From contig LWDP01000001.1 of assembly GCA_002087915.1 (NCBI GenBank), positions 1 through 64,000 of the forward strand: DNA of 64,000 nucleotides. Direction: 5' to 3'. The stretch is from Enterospora canceri. Taxonomy: Eukaryota; Microsporidia; Enterocytozoonidae. The notes beneath the pieces were generated by a model. That model made no database searches, had not been told where the DNA came from, and saw nothing but the letters and a program-made list of their open reading frames with translations. A program made the translations under genes and the position numbers. Below are positions 44,802 to 54,873 of the stretch, piece by piece. Numbering within the stretch: position 1 is the first letter of the stretch; each line of letters starts with the position of its first letter.

Positions 44802-45326
44802 ATGTTCACAATAGATCTGGAGCAAAGAATTACAAATACGACTGTAAATTGCGTCATTGAATACATTAAGAAGTATGGAATGAATGATAGACTGTATAAG
44901 CAGATTGCGACACTATTTAGTAAGAATACGAGTCGAGTCACATACAACTTCAAGAGGAAGCTGGCTGGGATGTTTGTGGAATACGAGACCAATCCAATTC
45001 TGGTACTGGAAGTGAGGGAGCTGGTAAGAGACGATGAAGAGCTGTTTAAGAAGTACGGTGGATATTTTGCTGAATATTCTGGAGCAAGGGAGATGTTTGG
45101 AGTTGAAGAAACAGGCGCATTTGACATTGACGAATTCAGGCGAGATGCACCTGTGAAAGAGGAGAGGAAAAAGAGGCCATTTGAAAAGAAAAAGAGAAGT
45201 AGAAACAAGACGAAGACTGAGGCAAAGAAGGGCGTATTGGAGCAGCACAAGAGCAAGAAGTACGAGAAGGAGAGGCAGAAGAGGGCATTTGGTGCGACAG
45301 AAGAGCTAATAAAAAAGTACAGGTAA
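44802..45326 (+). CDS. Hypothetical basic protein
   Basis: 174 residues. The first 100 are helical and moderately acidic (VRELVRDDEELFKKYGG), then comes a strongly basic tail (KKRPFEKKKRSRNKTKTEAK and KYEKERQKR), typical of nucleolar or nucleic-acid-binding proteins. GTGGCCCTTTTTGG precedes the ATG. It sits between a membrane protein and TOP2, on the same strand. Family not recognised. Confidence 0.6.
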   Translation: MFTIDLEQRITNTTVNCVIEYIKKYGMNDRLYKQIATLFSKNTSRVTYNFKRKLAGMFVEYETNPILVLEVRELVRDDEELFKKYGGYFAEYSGAREMFGVEETGAFDIDEFRRDAPVKEERKKRPFEKKKRSRNKTKTEAKKGVLEQHKSKKYEKERQKRAFGATEELIKKYR

Positions 45327-45359
45327 AGGAAGAGACACGAAAATATTTTCATCCTTATT

Positions 45360-48300
45360 ATGGCAAAGACGATTGAGGAAACGTACCAGAAGAAGACGCC
45401 AAAGGAGCACATTCTGCTGCGACCAGATACGTACATTGGGTCAGTTGAGATGGATACACAGGCGATGTTTGTCTGGGACAGTGGTCAATCCAAGATTGTT
45501 CAGAAGCAGGTATCATTTGTGCCAGGCCTGTACAAAATATTTGACGAAATTCTCGTTAATGCAGCTGATAACAAACAAAGAGATCCAGCTATGAATTACA
45601 TAAGAGTGGAAATAGATGGAGACAGTGTATCAATAAAGAACAATGGAAAGGGAATACCAATTGAGATCCATAAGAAGGAGGGTGTCCATGTTCCTGAATT
45701 GATATTTGGTCATTTGTTGACTTCAAGCAACTACGATGACAAGGAGAAGAAGGTGACTGGTGGACGCAATGGATACGGTGCAAAGCTGTGTAACATCTTC
45801 AGCAAGCAATTTGTGGTAGAAACAGCATCAATGGGACAGAAATATACGCAGCTATTTGAAAACAACATGTCCAGAATAAATCCACCAGAAATAACACCGT
45901 ATGGGGGAAAAGACTACACAAAAATAACATTTGTGCCTGATTACAAGAGATTTGGGATGGTTGGGCTGGATGAAGAGATTAAGAGCATCTTTGTGAAGAG
46001 GGTGTATGATTTGTGTGCATCGGTGAAAGGAATCAAAGTCTATTTGAATGGAAATAAGATTAATATCAGTGGATTAAAGGAATATGCACGATTATATGTT
46101 CCAGATGGAACTAAGATGGTTGCAAGGGAGATCAGTGAACGATGGGAGTTGGTTTGTGCAGCAGCAGATGATCAATTCACACAGGTTTCATTTGTGAATT
46201 CGATTTGTACTACAAAAGGTGGAACACACGTGAATCACGTTGTGGATCAGTTGATGGAGCCACTGATGGCTGCAGCAAAGAAGAAGGATAAGACACTCGT
46301 TCTGAAGCCGTTGGGAATCAAGAACTCGCTGTTTCTGTTCGTAAACTGCCTTGTTGATAATCCAGCATTTGATTCACAAACTAAGGAGAATTTGACACTG
46401 AAAGTGTCCAAATTTGGATCAAAATGCACGCCAGCTGAGGAGTTTGCGAAGGAGATCATCAAGCAGACTGACGTGATAGAGAGGATTGTTGCATTCTCAA
46501 GAGCAAAACAGGCGTCTCTTCTCAAAAAGACGGATGGAACAAAAACGACCAAACTGTCTGGGATACCAAAACTGGAGGATGCGAACAATGCTGGAACAAA
46601 GAAGAGTTCCCGATGCACGTTGATTCTGACGGAAGGAGATTCCGCTAAGACACTCGCAGTTGCTGGTCTCAGCATCGTAGGCCGTGACAATTACGGGGTG
46701 TTTCCACTCAGGGGTAAATTGCTTAATGTGCGTGAAGCCACAAACAAACAAATTATGGAGAATGCAGAAATAAGCGCATTGAAGAAGATACTGGGATTGC
46801 AGCACGGAAAGACGTACAGTGACATAGACAGTCTGCGATATGGAAAGCTGATGATAATGACTGATCAGGATTTTGATGGATCACACATCAAGGGCCTCAT
46901 CATCAACTTTATGGACCATCTCTTTCCGTCTCTACTGAAAATCAATGGCTTTCTACAGGAATTCATTACGCCCATTGTCAGGTGCAGTCGCAAGAAGGAG
47001 CGACACGACTTCTTCACTGTTCCAGAATACGAGGAATTCAAAAGACGAATTGATGAAAATAATGAAACAGGTTGGACCATCAAGTACTACAAGGGACTTG
47101 GTACGTCTACAACAGCAGATGCTAAGGAGTATTTCAGCAATCTCAAGCTCCATGTCAAAACATTCAACTCAGTTTGTGACACGGATAAAACGAATATCGA
47201 TCTGGCATTCAACAAAAAGAAGGCGGATTTGAGAAAGAGCTGGCTCGCTGATTTCACGCCTGGAACATTCCTGGACCAGCGAGCCAGTGACATTTCTGTC
47301 TCTGACTTCGTGAACAAGGAGCTGATTCTCTTTTCAATGGCCGATAACATCAGATCAATTCCATCAGTGATTGATGGACTGAAGCCAGGACAGAGAAAGG
47401 TGCTCTTTTCGTGTTTCAAGAGGAATCTACGATCTGAGATCAAAGTGGCCCAACTTGTTGGATACGTGTCAGAGCATTCTGCGTATCATCACGGAGAGGC
47501 ATCGCTTTCTGCTACGATCGTGAATCTCGCCCACGACTTCATTGGATCCAACAACATCAATTTGCTGCTTCCACTGGGTCAATTTGGATCAAGGCTTCTT
47601 GGTGGAAAGGATTCAGCTTCCCCCCGATACATTTTCACCAACCTGAATCCACTGGTCAGGAAACTGTTCATTGAACACGATACGCCTCTTTTGACTGAAC
47701 AGACTGATGATAACATGAAGATTGAACCTGTTTATTACGCGCCAATCATTCCAATGGTTCTTGTAAATGGAGCTGATGGAATTGGAACAGGATGGGCCAC
47801 ATCAATTCCAAATTACAACCCAATTGAAATCGTCAGAAACATCAGGCGACTGTTGAGGAACGAGGAACCAGTTGAAATGGTGCCATTTTATCGCAATTTC
47901 ACTGGGAAAATTGTAGGCGGAATTGATGGCCGATACGACGTGATGGGAAAAGCCTACGAAGTTGATAACGGCAAGCAGATCAACGTGACTGAGCTACCTG
48001 TTGGAATGTGGACACAGACATTCAAGGAGTATCTTGATTCGTGCATTCTTAAGAATGATATCAAGTCATTCAGAGACTATTCCACAGATAGATCAGTTAA
48101 TATTCTGATTCAGCAGAATAGTGAAATCTGTTCGAAGTTGGTTACGTCAATTTCTACTACAAACATGGTCTGTTTTGATAGCAATGGTAGAATCAAGAAG
48201 TATAGAAACACATCTGAGATACTACGTGAATTCTATGACGTAAGATTGGACTTGTATCACAAGAGAAAAGAACATCGAATGGAAATCATCAAACAGGAAT

Positions 48301-48884
48301 TGTTGAAGTTGATGAATAGAGTCAGATTCATCAGGAAGGTGGTAGATGGGACACTGATCGTGGCAAGAAGGGCGAATGCTGAGTTAGTGGCTGAATTGAC
48401 TCGATTGAATTTCGCACCATTTGATAATTTCGAATACCTGCTTGGAATGAAGATCAGTTCATTAATGAAAGAGAAGATTGAGAGTCTACAGCGTGAACAC
48501 GACACAAAGAAGGGAGAATACGAGGAGTTGGAGAAGAAGACGCCTAGGAAGCTGTGGGAGGATGATTTGGATGGATTTGAGGAAGAATACAAGAAGATGG
48601 CTGATAAAGAGGCAGCGGAGATCAAGATGGATAAGAAGCATGGGAAGATCAAAATAACAGGAGAGAAGGATTTGGGAGCATTGAAGAGAATGAGAAATGC
48701 GAGTCGGGAGAAGTTGAAGAAGACGAGCGATGAGACACAGGCAAAAAAGAAGAAAATGAGCAGTAGCGAGAAGCTGGTAGCAAAGAAGAAGATTGAGAAG
48801 AAGATCACGAAGATGAAGGTTGAGAGCAAGGGAGACGTCTGTGAAACTGATAGCGAGGATGCACCTTGGAAAAAGTATCAGTAG
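45360..48884 (+). CDS. TOP2: DNA topoisomerase II
   Basis: Passes one duplex through another using ATP; needed for chromosome segregation. 1174 residues, the largest protein here. It has the ATPase domain HILLRPDTYIGS (17-28), the GRNGYGAKLCNIFS nucleotide loop (about 137-150), the QTKENLTLKVSKFGS transducer, the TOPRIM parts LTEGDSAKTLA and MTDQDFDGSHIKGL, and the breakage domain with the catalytic Tyr in SPRYIFT. The C-terminal tail is short and very Lys-rich. It is shorter than yeast Top2 mainly because of that tail. No CCC motif. Confidence 0.97.
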   Translation: MAKTIEETYQKKTPKEHILLRPDTYIGSVEMDTQAMFVWDSGQSKIVQKQVSFVPGLYKIFDEILVNAADNKQRDPAMNYIRVEIDGDSVSIKNNGKGIPIEIHKKEGVHVPELIFGHLLTSSNYDDKEKKVTGGRNGYGAKLCNIFSKQFVVETASMGQKYTQLFENNMSRINPPEITPYGGKDYTKITFVPDYKRFGMVGLDEEIKSIFVKRVYDLCASVKGIKVYLNGNKINISGLKEYARLYVPDGTKMVAREISERWELVCAAADDQFTQVSFVNSICTTKGGTHVNHVVDQLMEPLMAAAKKKDKTLVLKPLGIKNSLFLFVNCLVDNPAFDSQTKENLTLKVSKFGSKCTPAEEFAKEIIKQTDVIERIVAFSRAKQASLLKKTDGTKTTKLSGIPKLEDANNAGTKKSSRCTLILTEGDSAKTLAVAGLSIVGRDNYGVFPLRGKLLNVREATNKQIMENAEISALKKILGLQHGKTYSDIDSLRYGKLMIMTDQDFDGSHIKGLIINFMDHLFPSLLKINGFLQEFITPIVRCSRKKERHDFFTVPEYEEFKRRIDENNETGWTIKYYKGLGTSTTADAKEYFSNLKLHVKTFNSVCDTDKTNIDLAFNKKKADLRKSWLADFTPGTFLDQRASDISVSDFVNKELILFSMADNIRSIPSVIDGLKPGQRKVLFSCFKRNLRSEIKVAQLVGYVSEHSAYHHGEASLSATIVNLAHDFIGSNNINLLLPLGQFGSRLLGGKDSASPRYIFTNLNPLVRKLFIEHDTPLLTEQTDDNMKIEPVYYAPIIPMVLVNGADGIGTGWATSIPNYNPIEIVRNIRRLLRNEEPVEMVPFYRNFTGKIVGGIDGRYDVMGKAYEVDNGKQINVTELPVGMWTQTFKEYLDSCILKNDIKSFRDYSTDRSVNILIQQNSEICSKLVTSISTTNMVCFDSNGRIKKYRNTSEILREFYDVRLDLYHKRKEHRMEIIKQELLKLMNRVRFIRKVVDGTLIVARRANAELVAELTRLNFAPFDNFEYLLGMKISSLMKEKIESLQREHDTKKGEYEELEKKTPRKLWEDDLDGFEEEYKKMADKEAAEIKMDKKHGKIKITGEKDLGALKRMRNASREKLKKTSDETQAKKKKMSSSEKLVAKKKIEKKITKMKVESKGDVCETDSEDAPWKKYQ

Positions 48885-48946
48885 AAAAGGGTTGTCCAAT
48901 AATTTTGGTGACTTTCAGTTGAATTTTGTGTTTTGGTTTTATGCCC

Positions 48947-50275
48947 ATGCGGAATGTGATATGCGACTATCTCACGAAGAAGAAGCTGGTGGAGATCTAC
49001 GAAGAGGAGAACAGGGCTGAGCAGGCTGATGACGTAGGATTCTTTTACAAGATTGTGTATACGGATCCATTACTACATTTCTACTACTGTATACTCTTCA
49101 GTAATCTGGTTGAAGTGCAACTGGAAGACTTCTTTGTGGAGTTGCTTGGAAGCAAGGCATCTGTGAAATATCTCATTCAGACACATCTGAACATCACAGT
49201 AACAGATGAAATGATTGAAATGTGCAAGAAGAAGGCATCAGAATTTGATGGTGAGAGAATGAGACGAAAATACGACATTTTTGGAGTAGAAAGCAAGGAA
49301 AACCAGTCAAACAGCAACACAGAAGAGGGAGATGCAACAACTAACATGAGGTTAGGTCCATGGTACAGATTGATGAAGTTTCTGTTGCAAATTGAAGCAA
49401 ATTGTGATAAATTGTACAAGATGGATGATAAATTCATCAAATTCTTGTTCAGCAAATTGGATAATGATGAGAAGATTGAGGTATTCGCATTGAAGCCAAG
49501 TCCAATTCTGTTGGAGCTGGCTAAGAATCCTGAAAACAGAAAAGTCATCAAGGAAGACCTGATGAAATTCTACTTCTTTTATGATTTGGAACAGATGGAC
49601 TTTCCAGATGCATTTGAAACTGCTAACAGAATGAATTATAGGCGAATTAGGAGAATCATCACATGTAGCGCATTCAAATCGATTCAGAACAAAATACACT
49701 TCTTTTATGTAATGTATCCAGAATTGTGCACATTTGATAGCCACATATTTAAAGATAGAATGAGGTATTTAAACAGGATTACAGCAATGCCAATGAAATC
49801 AAAAGTACTCAGGACGTATTTGAACATTGATCTGACCAAATACAGCTATTTTACAAGAATGATTACAAATTTGAAGGCTATTACATCAGAGCAAGTCCAT
49901 AAAGGTAACTGTATGGTTCATTTGCAACTTCATTACATCAAAAAGGCTATTTCTGAGAAGAAATACAGTTTATTTCGAACTGTATTCAATGATCTGATAA
50001 TCACAAACAAGGAGACATTCATTGCATTTGCTAGGACTGAATTCATTGATATGGATTTGAAACGAGTTGTTCAAAAGATGCCAGGCCTAGTAGAATACTT
50101 TGGAGACATTCTTGAACTGACTATTTCTCATAGAACAGATGGTCTCTTTGATCTGCTTGGCTGTGTAATTGAGACGTATCCTACACGCAGCTGCCTTGAG
50201 AAACTCAAACAGCACCAGTTTTATCTGACTAAGGAGTTTGTTATGAAATACGACTATTTGCTAAATAAGGTGTGA
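48947..50275 (+). CDS. Helical protein, unknown
   Basis: 442 residues, almost entirely helical by composition, beginning MRNVICDYLTKKKLVEIYEE. There is an acidic, Asn-rich linker near 121-138 (ENQSNSNTEEGDATTN). No membrane span. The overall look is that of a HEAT/ARM-like or SAPS-like regulatory scaffold, but I cannot confirm a family. TTTTATGCCC stands directly before the ATG at 48947, which selects it over the Met two codons upstream. Confidence 0.7.
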   Translation: MRNVICDYLTKKKLVEIYEEENRAEQADDVGFFYKIVYTDPLLHFYYCILFSNLVEVQLEDFFVELLGSKASVKYLIQTHLNITVTDEMIEMCKKKASEFDGERMRRKYDIFGVESKENQSNSNTEEGDATTNMRLGPWYRLMKFLLQIEANCDKLYKMDDKFIKFLFSKLDNDEKIEVFALKPSPILLELAKNPENRKVIKEDLMKFYFFYDLEQMDFPDAFETANRMNYRRIRRIITCSAFKSIQNKIHFFYVMYPELCTFDSHIFKDRMRYLNRITAMPMKSKVLRTYLNIDLTKYSYFTRMITNLKAITSEQVHKGNCMVHLQLHYIKKAISEKKYSLFRTVFNDLIITNKETFIAFARTEFIDMDLKRVVQKMPGLVEYFGDILELTISHRTDGLFDLLGCVIETYPTRSCLEKLKQHQFYLTKEFVMKYDYLLNKV

Positions 50276-50319
50276 ATAGGGTATTATGAAATATTACCAG
50301 AATATGAAAATATTTACCC

Positions 50320-51276
50320 ATGGAAGAGAGTGAATTCTATGACACAATTATAGTAGGAAGTGGACCAGCAGCATACACTGCTGCGCTATTTCTGAAGGAT
50401 AGGAAGGTGCTGATGCTGCTGGGAAGCCTATCACTTGAGATTGGCCCAGGTGGACAGTTGACGACAACTACAACTGTAGACAATTACCCTGGGTTTCCAA
50501 AGGGCACAACTGGTCCAGAAATGATGAAAACAGCCAAAAAGCAGGCCAATGACCTTGGAATTGAGCAAATAAATGAGACAGTCATTGGCATAAAAAGCAA
50601 GGACAATTTGTTTATCGTACAAACAAAGAAGTTGAGTAAATTGGCCAGAACTGTTGTAATTGCAACAGGAGCATCTGCCAAAAAGCTGGTTGTCCCTGGT
50701 TCTGATACGTATTGGAACAAGGGAATAAGCGCATGTGCAGTCTGTGATGGATTCTTTTTCAGGGACAAGGTGTGTGCTGTGATAGGAGGTGGCGATACTG
50801 CCCTGGAGGAGACACTCTACCTCTCAAAGATCTGCAAGAAGGTGCTACTGGTCCACAGAAGACGTGAATTCAGAGCACGAGCTGACAACGTAGAGAAAGC
50901 CAGAAAGATTGAAAATGTCGAATTCATCACACCCTATCACCTGGAAAAGTGTGTTGGAGACAATGAGAAGCTGAATTCGATCATTCTCGTAAACAATGAA
51001 ACGGGTGAAAAAGAGACAATCGAAGTCGATGGCCTCTTCTTTGCAATTGGTCACGTTCCAAACACCTCATTTCTCAAAGGGGAATCAACTGATTTCATCA
51101 ATATTCGTGAAAATGGATATGTCAAAACACATCATGGAGTCAAATGCAGTAGAAATGGAGTATTCGCATGTGGAGACGTACAGGACTTTGAATTCAGACA
51201 GGCTGTGACTGCCGCTGCTTCTGGTTGCGAGGCTGCCCTTGAAGTTGCTGAATTCCTTAGAAATGAAAATGCCTAA
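50320..51276 (+). CDS. TRR1: Thioredoxin reductase (low-molecular-weight type)
   Basis: An NADPH-dependent flavoenzyme that reduces thioredoxin. In 318 residues: FAD motif IVGSGPAAYTAAL (11-23), the redox pair CAVC (139-142), the NADPH motif GGGDTALEE (155-163) with HRRREFRA following, and the C-terminal FAD motif GVFACGDVQD. Length and order are typical of fungal and bacterial enzymes. TTTACCC precedes the ATG. It is a cytosolic defence against oxidative stress, complementing the ERO1 system in the ER. Confidence 0.97.
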   Translation: MEESEFYDTIIVGSGPAAYTAALFLKDRKVLMLLGSLSLEIGPGGQLTTTTTVDNYPGFPKGTTGPEMMKTAKKQANDLGIEQINETVIGIKSKDNLFIVQTKKLSKLARTVVIATGASAKKLVVPGSDTYWNKGISACAVCDGFFFRDKVCAVIGGGDTALEETLYLSKICKKVLLVHRRREFRARADNVEKARKIENVEFITPYHLEKCVGDNEKLNSIILVNNETGEKETIEVDGLFFAIGHVPNTSFLKGESTDFINIRENGYVKTHHGVKCSRNGVFACGDVQDFEFRQAVTAAASGCEAALEVAEFLRNENA

Positions 51277-51326
51277 CACTTGTTACTGTTTCAAAGACGC
51301 AACAAAAAACAATAAAATCAAAGTGC

Positions 51327-51959
51327 ATGCTACTAGCACTATTCCACACAGCCAATGCATTCTATCTCCTGAATACTCAAACAAATGAGTTTGTTGGACT
51401 CGAAGGTGATCGATTTGTTGCAAGTGGATCCTCGCAGCCAGAGCAGTTTGAAATAGTGCGTTCTGGAAGCAATGGACGACTGATCATTGGCCAGGCGTAT
51501 TCTCGAAATGTGATGGATGTTTTCCATGGGACGTATCTTGGAACATGGAGACGTCACGGTGGATACAATCAGTGGTTTGAACTCGCTTACACCCCTGAAA
51601 GCAGTTACATGCTTCTGTATCGTGGAAAGTGCCTGGCTTACGACGGCAGACAGAGAAAGATGGTTCTGAATGGATGTGATAACGTCTTTGGTGCCGAATT
51701 CAAGATCTACTACCAAATCAGGGCAGATGATCGATATTCAGGTGAATGTGAAATGCATAATTCAATGCAGAAGAATTTGAGAAGGCTGTTTCTGCCCAAA
51801 ATGAGAAAATGTAAGGCCTCTTCCTGTTACGAATCTGACTCATCCAGTTACAGTGGATCATCTGACTCATCCAGTTGGAGTGAGACGAGTTCAAACACGA
51901 CTACGTACAACCAATGTGTGACACCATCCAGTATAATGGGTCATATTAGATTCTGGTGA
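51327..51959 (+). CDS. Secreted ricin-B-like (beta-trefoil) protein, Ser-rich tail
   Basis: 210 residues with a short signal peptide (cleavage likely after LFHTANA). A beta-trefoil-like region follows (about 12-135), with repeats around LIIGQAYSRNVMDVFHG, WFELAYTPESSYMLLYRGKC and LAYDG. The C-terminus has a Ser-rich stretch (about 170-193). It is a ricin-type lectin fold only; no toxin catalytic chain is present. Sugar-binding residues cannot be judged by eye. Like the three at 60.8-62.7 kb, it lacks the CCC start motif. Probably a spore-surface or host-directed protein. Confidence 0.65.
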   Translation: MLLALFHTANAFYLLNTQTNEFVGLEGDRFVASGSSQPEQFEIVRSGSNGRLIIGQAYSRNVMDVFHGTYLGTWRRHGGYNQWFELAYTPESSYMLLYRGKCLAYDGRQRKMVLNGCDNVFGAEFKIYYQIRADDRYSGECEMHNSMQKNLRRLFLPKMRKCKASSCYESDSSSYSGSSDSSSWSETSSNTTTYNQCVTPSSIMGHIRFW

Positions 51960-51973
51960 TTAATTGATCAGAT

Positions 51974-53134
51974 TTATTCAGGATCACCATCCATCACAAT
52001 ACACTTGCAGTTACAGAGACCAATTACGGTGAGAATGCAGATTGAGAACACATCAGCTGCGACTGTGATCACTGGAAGCGTGTAGATCTCCTCGTAGCTG
52101 AGTTTCTCTGTGATTCTGTTCAGGAACTGAATGAGCCCAGCAACCAGTGCAACGAATCCACCCAAAAAGAGGAGACTGAAGCCAACTGAGAAGAAGAGGA
52201 GAGTGGTGTAGGAGAGCCACAGGAAGACGAGTGAGAAGACCAGTGCCATGAAAATGAGGGTGGTTTCGGTTGATCTCTTTGAGACGGTGGAGTAGTCAGC
52301 CGTGATTGTCCTATGAAGAAACATGAGGGTGATTGAGATGGACATTCCCGAATAGAAGGGGAATGTGACTGGAACATGGGGAAAGGCGGTAGCGAGGCGG
52401 CCTACGATGAAGCCACAGGCGACTGAGGAGGCAGTGGATGCGATTAGTGTCCCAACTGGGACGATTGAGTCGCCTGAATCACCGGTGGCTGCAATGGTCC
52501 CAGTGAGACAGAAGAGGCAGAATGTGGTGAATCCAAGCAGAAATAGCGCATGGTAATCGGCTGAGTCGCATTTCGAAATCAGAAACCTGAGCATAAACAA
52601 AACTAACAAATCACTCACTGCGCTTAGCGTAGGCAGAATGACATTCTCAACTTCCATTTTGAAGAAGGTGGCCACCTCGAGAGTCGTCAGGAGCGAGAAG
52701 ACGAAGAGAACTGACGAGGCCACGCACGAGAAGGCGGTGGTGACGAGGATGTTGAGTTGGACGAGCTCGTTTTGAGTTCCAAGCAGCATGTCGTGTACTA
52801 CGCCAATTAGGCCAAGAGTGACACCAATTGCAGCTGAGTTGAATACGAGTCTGTTTGAATGCTGGAATACGCGTGCCAGGTATTCGGTCTTGCTGTACAT
52901 GGTCTCTTTGTAGTGTGTGATGTGGATTGAGAAGATCATTTCTACATTTCCCTTGAATCCTAGGACACAGGTGAAAAGGAGAACCAACGGGTATTTCTTC
53001 AGGTTTTCGTCCTGGATGACATTGCTGTAGATGCTGCCTGAAGCAAACAGGCCCAGGAGACTGATCAATAGTGGTATGAACGACTGAAACACCGTCTCAG
53101 TATCCACCTTGCCACTGCTAAATATGGGAAGCAT
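51974..53134 (-). CDS. SLC41/MgtE-family divalent cation transporter
   Basis: A probable Mg2+ carrier. 386 residues with about ten spans. LLFTCVLGFKGNVEMIFSIH near 52-71 matches the LLGLKGNLEMTLASRLST signature of SLC41. A second copy-like element appears in VENVILPTLSAVSDLLVLFM (about 161-180, family DNxxTPxxASxGDLxTL). The first Met (53134) is followed by LPIFSSGKVD and the frame has no good later start. Its intracellular location is not evident. Confidence 0.8.
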   Translation of the reverse strand: MLPIFSSGKVDTETVFQSFIPLLISLLGLFASGSIYSNVIQDENLKKYPLVLLFTCVLGFKGNVEMIFSIHITHYKETMYSKTEYLARVFQHSNRLVFNSAAIGVTLGLIGVVHDMLLGTQNELVQLNILVTTAFSCVASSVLFVFSLLTTLEVATFFKMEVENVILPTLSAVSDLLVLFMLRFLISKCDSADYHALFLLGFTTFCLFCLTGTIAATGDSGDSIVPVGTLIASTASSVACGFIVGRLATAFPHVPVTFPFYSGMSISITLMFLHRTITADYSTVSKRSTETTLIFMALVFSLVFLWLSYTTLLFFSVGFSLLFLGGFVALVAGLIQFLNRITEKLSYEEIYTLPVITVAADVFSICILTVIGLCNCKCIVMDGDPE

Positions 53135-53292
53135 ATGAAAGTGGATAATTTTGTTTTATAGGCAAAACACCAATCCATAGGCTGTTGAAGCTGTTTCAGT
53201 AGAATGGCCAACAGAATGGGACAGGTGGCTCTCTAAATGATTCAACTGTGAGAAGGCTGATCATTTGATAAAAATGGACAAAAAAAGAGGCC

Positions 53293-53991
53293 ATGGGCAA
53301 AAGACAGTCAGAAAACGAGGAGAGTGAGGGGGGCAAGAAGAAGAGCAACTTCATTGCGAGACTGTATAGTGAGACGTGTAATGCATCTAACAAGGCAATT
53401 TGTTTTGATTTGGAAGGAGATAAGCTTGTTATACCAAACAAAATAGACTTCATAAAGAGCACATTGTGTAGAATATCATCAACAAAAGATTATAGCAGTT
53501 TTGTGAGACAGCTGAATAACTACGGTTTCACCAAGATAAAGACAGAGGAATCAGACAATAACTGCGATGTTTACTACCATCAAAACTTCCACAGAGATCA
53601 TCCAAAGTTGATTTCGTACGTGAACAGAGACAAAACTAAACGAGGGGATTTGAAACAAAACATGGGGACACTGGTGAATTCGTTACAATATTTGGCAAAA
53701 TGCAACTATAGGCAGCAAAAGGAGATAACAGAGCAAAGTGAGAGGATAAGGCAGCTTGAAATCAAGAACCAGACACTGTATGAGATTTTGGGGACTGCAT
53801 TACGAAATGGATTCAATGCATACAAGAACAAAAATATACCAGAAGAAGTAGTAGGAAGTGAGCCACTGACATACAGGCAGAATGGACTCATATTTAAGGA
53901 TGATAAGAAGCAATTGGTACATACAAGGCAGAATAGCGAGAGCAATGAGGATGAGAAGCCAAAGTCACTCTTTGATGAGTTCTATTTTTGA
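53293..53991 (+). CDS. HSF: Heat shock transcription factor
   Basis: A DNA-binding regulator of chaperone genes. 232 residues: a winged-helix HSF domain (about 16-115) with the recognition helix region YSSFVRQLNNYGFTKIKTEE (about 73-92) and HQNFHRDHP, then a helical trimerisation segment with heptad-like spacing (about 120-165, NMGTLVNSLQYLAK, QQKEITEQSERIRQLEI). A charged tail of about 60 residues replaces the long activation domains of yeast HSF. The start at 53293 has AGAGGCC before it. Confidence 0.93.
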   Translation: MGKRQSENEESEGGKKKSNFIARLYSETCNASNKAICFDLEGDKLVIPNKIDFIKSTLCRISSTKDYSSFVRQLNNYGFTKIKTEESDNNCDVYYHQNFHRDHPKLISYVNRDKTKRGDLKQNMGTLVNSLQYLAKCNYRQQKEITEQSERIRQLEIKNQTLYEILGTALRNGFNAYKNKNIPEEVVGSEPLTYRQNGLIFKDDKKQLVHTRQNSESNEDEKPKSLFDEFYF

Positions 53992-54043
53992 ATCAATCTG
54001 AATAAGCTTATCTGCATAAATTGACAAATTTTTCAGGGCTCGA

Positions 54044-54835
54044 ATGGCAAACACAATGGGAATGTCGTATGCTCTCTCAGAAATGGCTGGAGATTCCTAT
54101 GAAGTGGCAGAGATGAAGCTGTTGTTTCTATTCAAGACATATTATTGTGAAGTACATCTTCGTAGTCAGATTGAGAGGTTTCTGGTCACGCAATTTAAAG
54201 AGGTCCAAGATGCTGCAATACAGAAACTCATTCTAAAACACATATTTAAACTGGATTATAACGTAATTGAGAGATGTAGCAAACATATGGATGTCCTATC
54301 GATGCTCAGAGATCCAAGAAATACCACTAGAAGAATGGCTGTTGATATTATTGAGAAATATTACACTTTTTATGAATTTGATGAATGTGTGATATTTGCA
54401 GTTAGAAAACATAAGAGAATCAGGCGTCTAATGGCCAACAATGCCCTTTATAAAAAAGCATTTAAAATCAAAGAGGAATCAACGAAACCAAAAAGACACT
54501 TCATATACGAATACAAGAATCTGAGTGATATAATTGAGAAGAATAAGACCAGTTTATTAGAATGTAGAACGTACAGAGCATTCAAAATGGATCTCAGTCA
54601 ACTCATTGATCAATCCTGTGGTTTCTACCTGAATTTGATTCTGTGCTACTTCATTAAGAAAATTGAACAGAAGTTGATCACTAGCACAAACATGAGTATT
54701 CCAGGCCTAACTAATATGTTCTTCAGCCATAAAATTGAAGAAGTTGATGTTAATGCACAGTTATTCCAGTACAATCTGAAGAGTACGCCTGACTACCGTC
54801 TTCTTAAGATGATCTACAGCAGAATTGAGAAGTAA
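54044..54835 (+). CDS. Hypothetical helical protein
   Basis: 263 residues, helical, basic in the second half, with a weak repeat of helices near 20-130 (FLVTQFKEVQDAAIQKLILK). No membrane span or known motif. TCAGGGCTCGA precedes the ATG, a G-rich version of the start motif. It lies 52 bp after HSF and 38 bp before KRR1 on the same strand. Confidence 0.6.
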   Translation: MANTMGMSYALSEMAGDSYEVAEMKLLFLFKTYYCEVHLRSQIERFLVTQFKEVQDAAIQKLILKHIFKLDYNVIERCSKHMDVLSMLRDPRNTTRRMAVDIIEKYYTFYEFDECVIFAVRKHKRIRRLMANNALYKKAFKIKEESTKPKRHFIYEYKNLSDIIEKNKTSLLECRTYRAFKMDLSQLIDQSCGFYLNLILCYFIKKIEQKLITSTNMSIPGLTNMFFSHKIEEVDVNAQLFQYNLKSTPDYRLLKMIYSRIEK

Positions 54836-54873
54836 ATCAGTCGTGATATTTCATATTTTGATTCTTTTAGTCC

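Noticed and set aside
44234..45436. 400-codon minus-strand ORF opposite the genes at 43334 and 44802
   Set aside because: Composition is that of a complement frame (Ser/Phe/Cys runs), and the plus strand holds better-supported genes with normal composition.
48257..48829. 190-codon minus-strand ORF inside TOP2
   Set aside because: Antisense of the Lys-rich C-terminal tail of TOP2; the Phe/Leu/Ser-rich composition is typical of a shadow frame.
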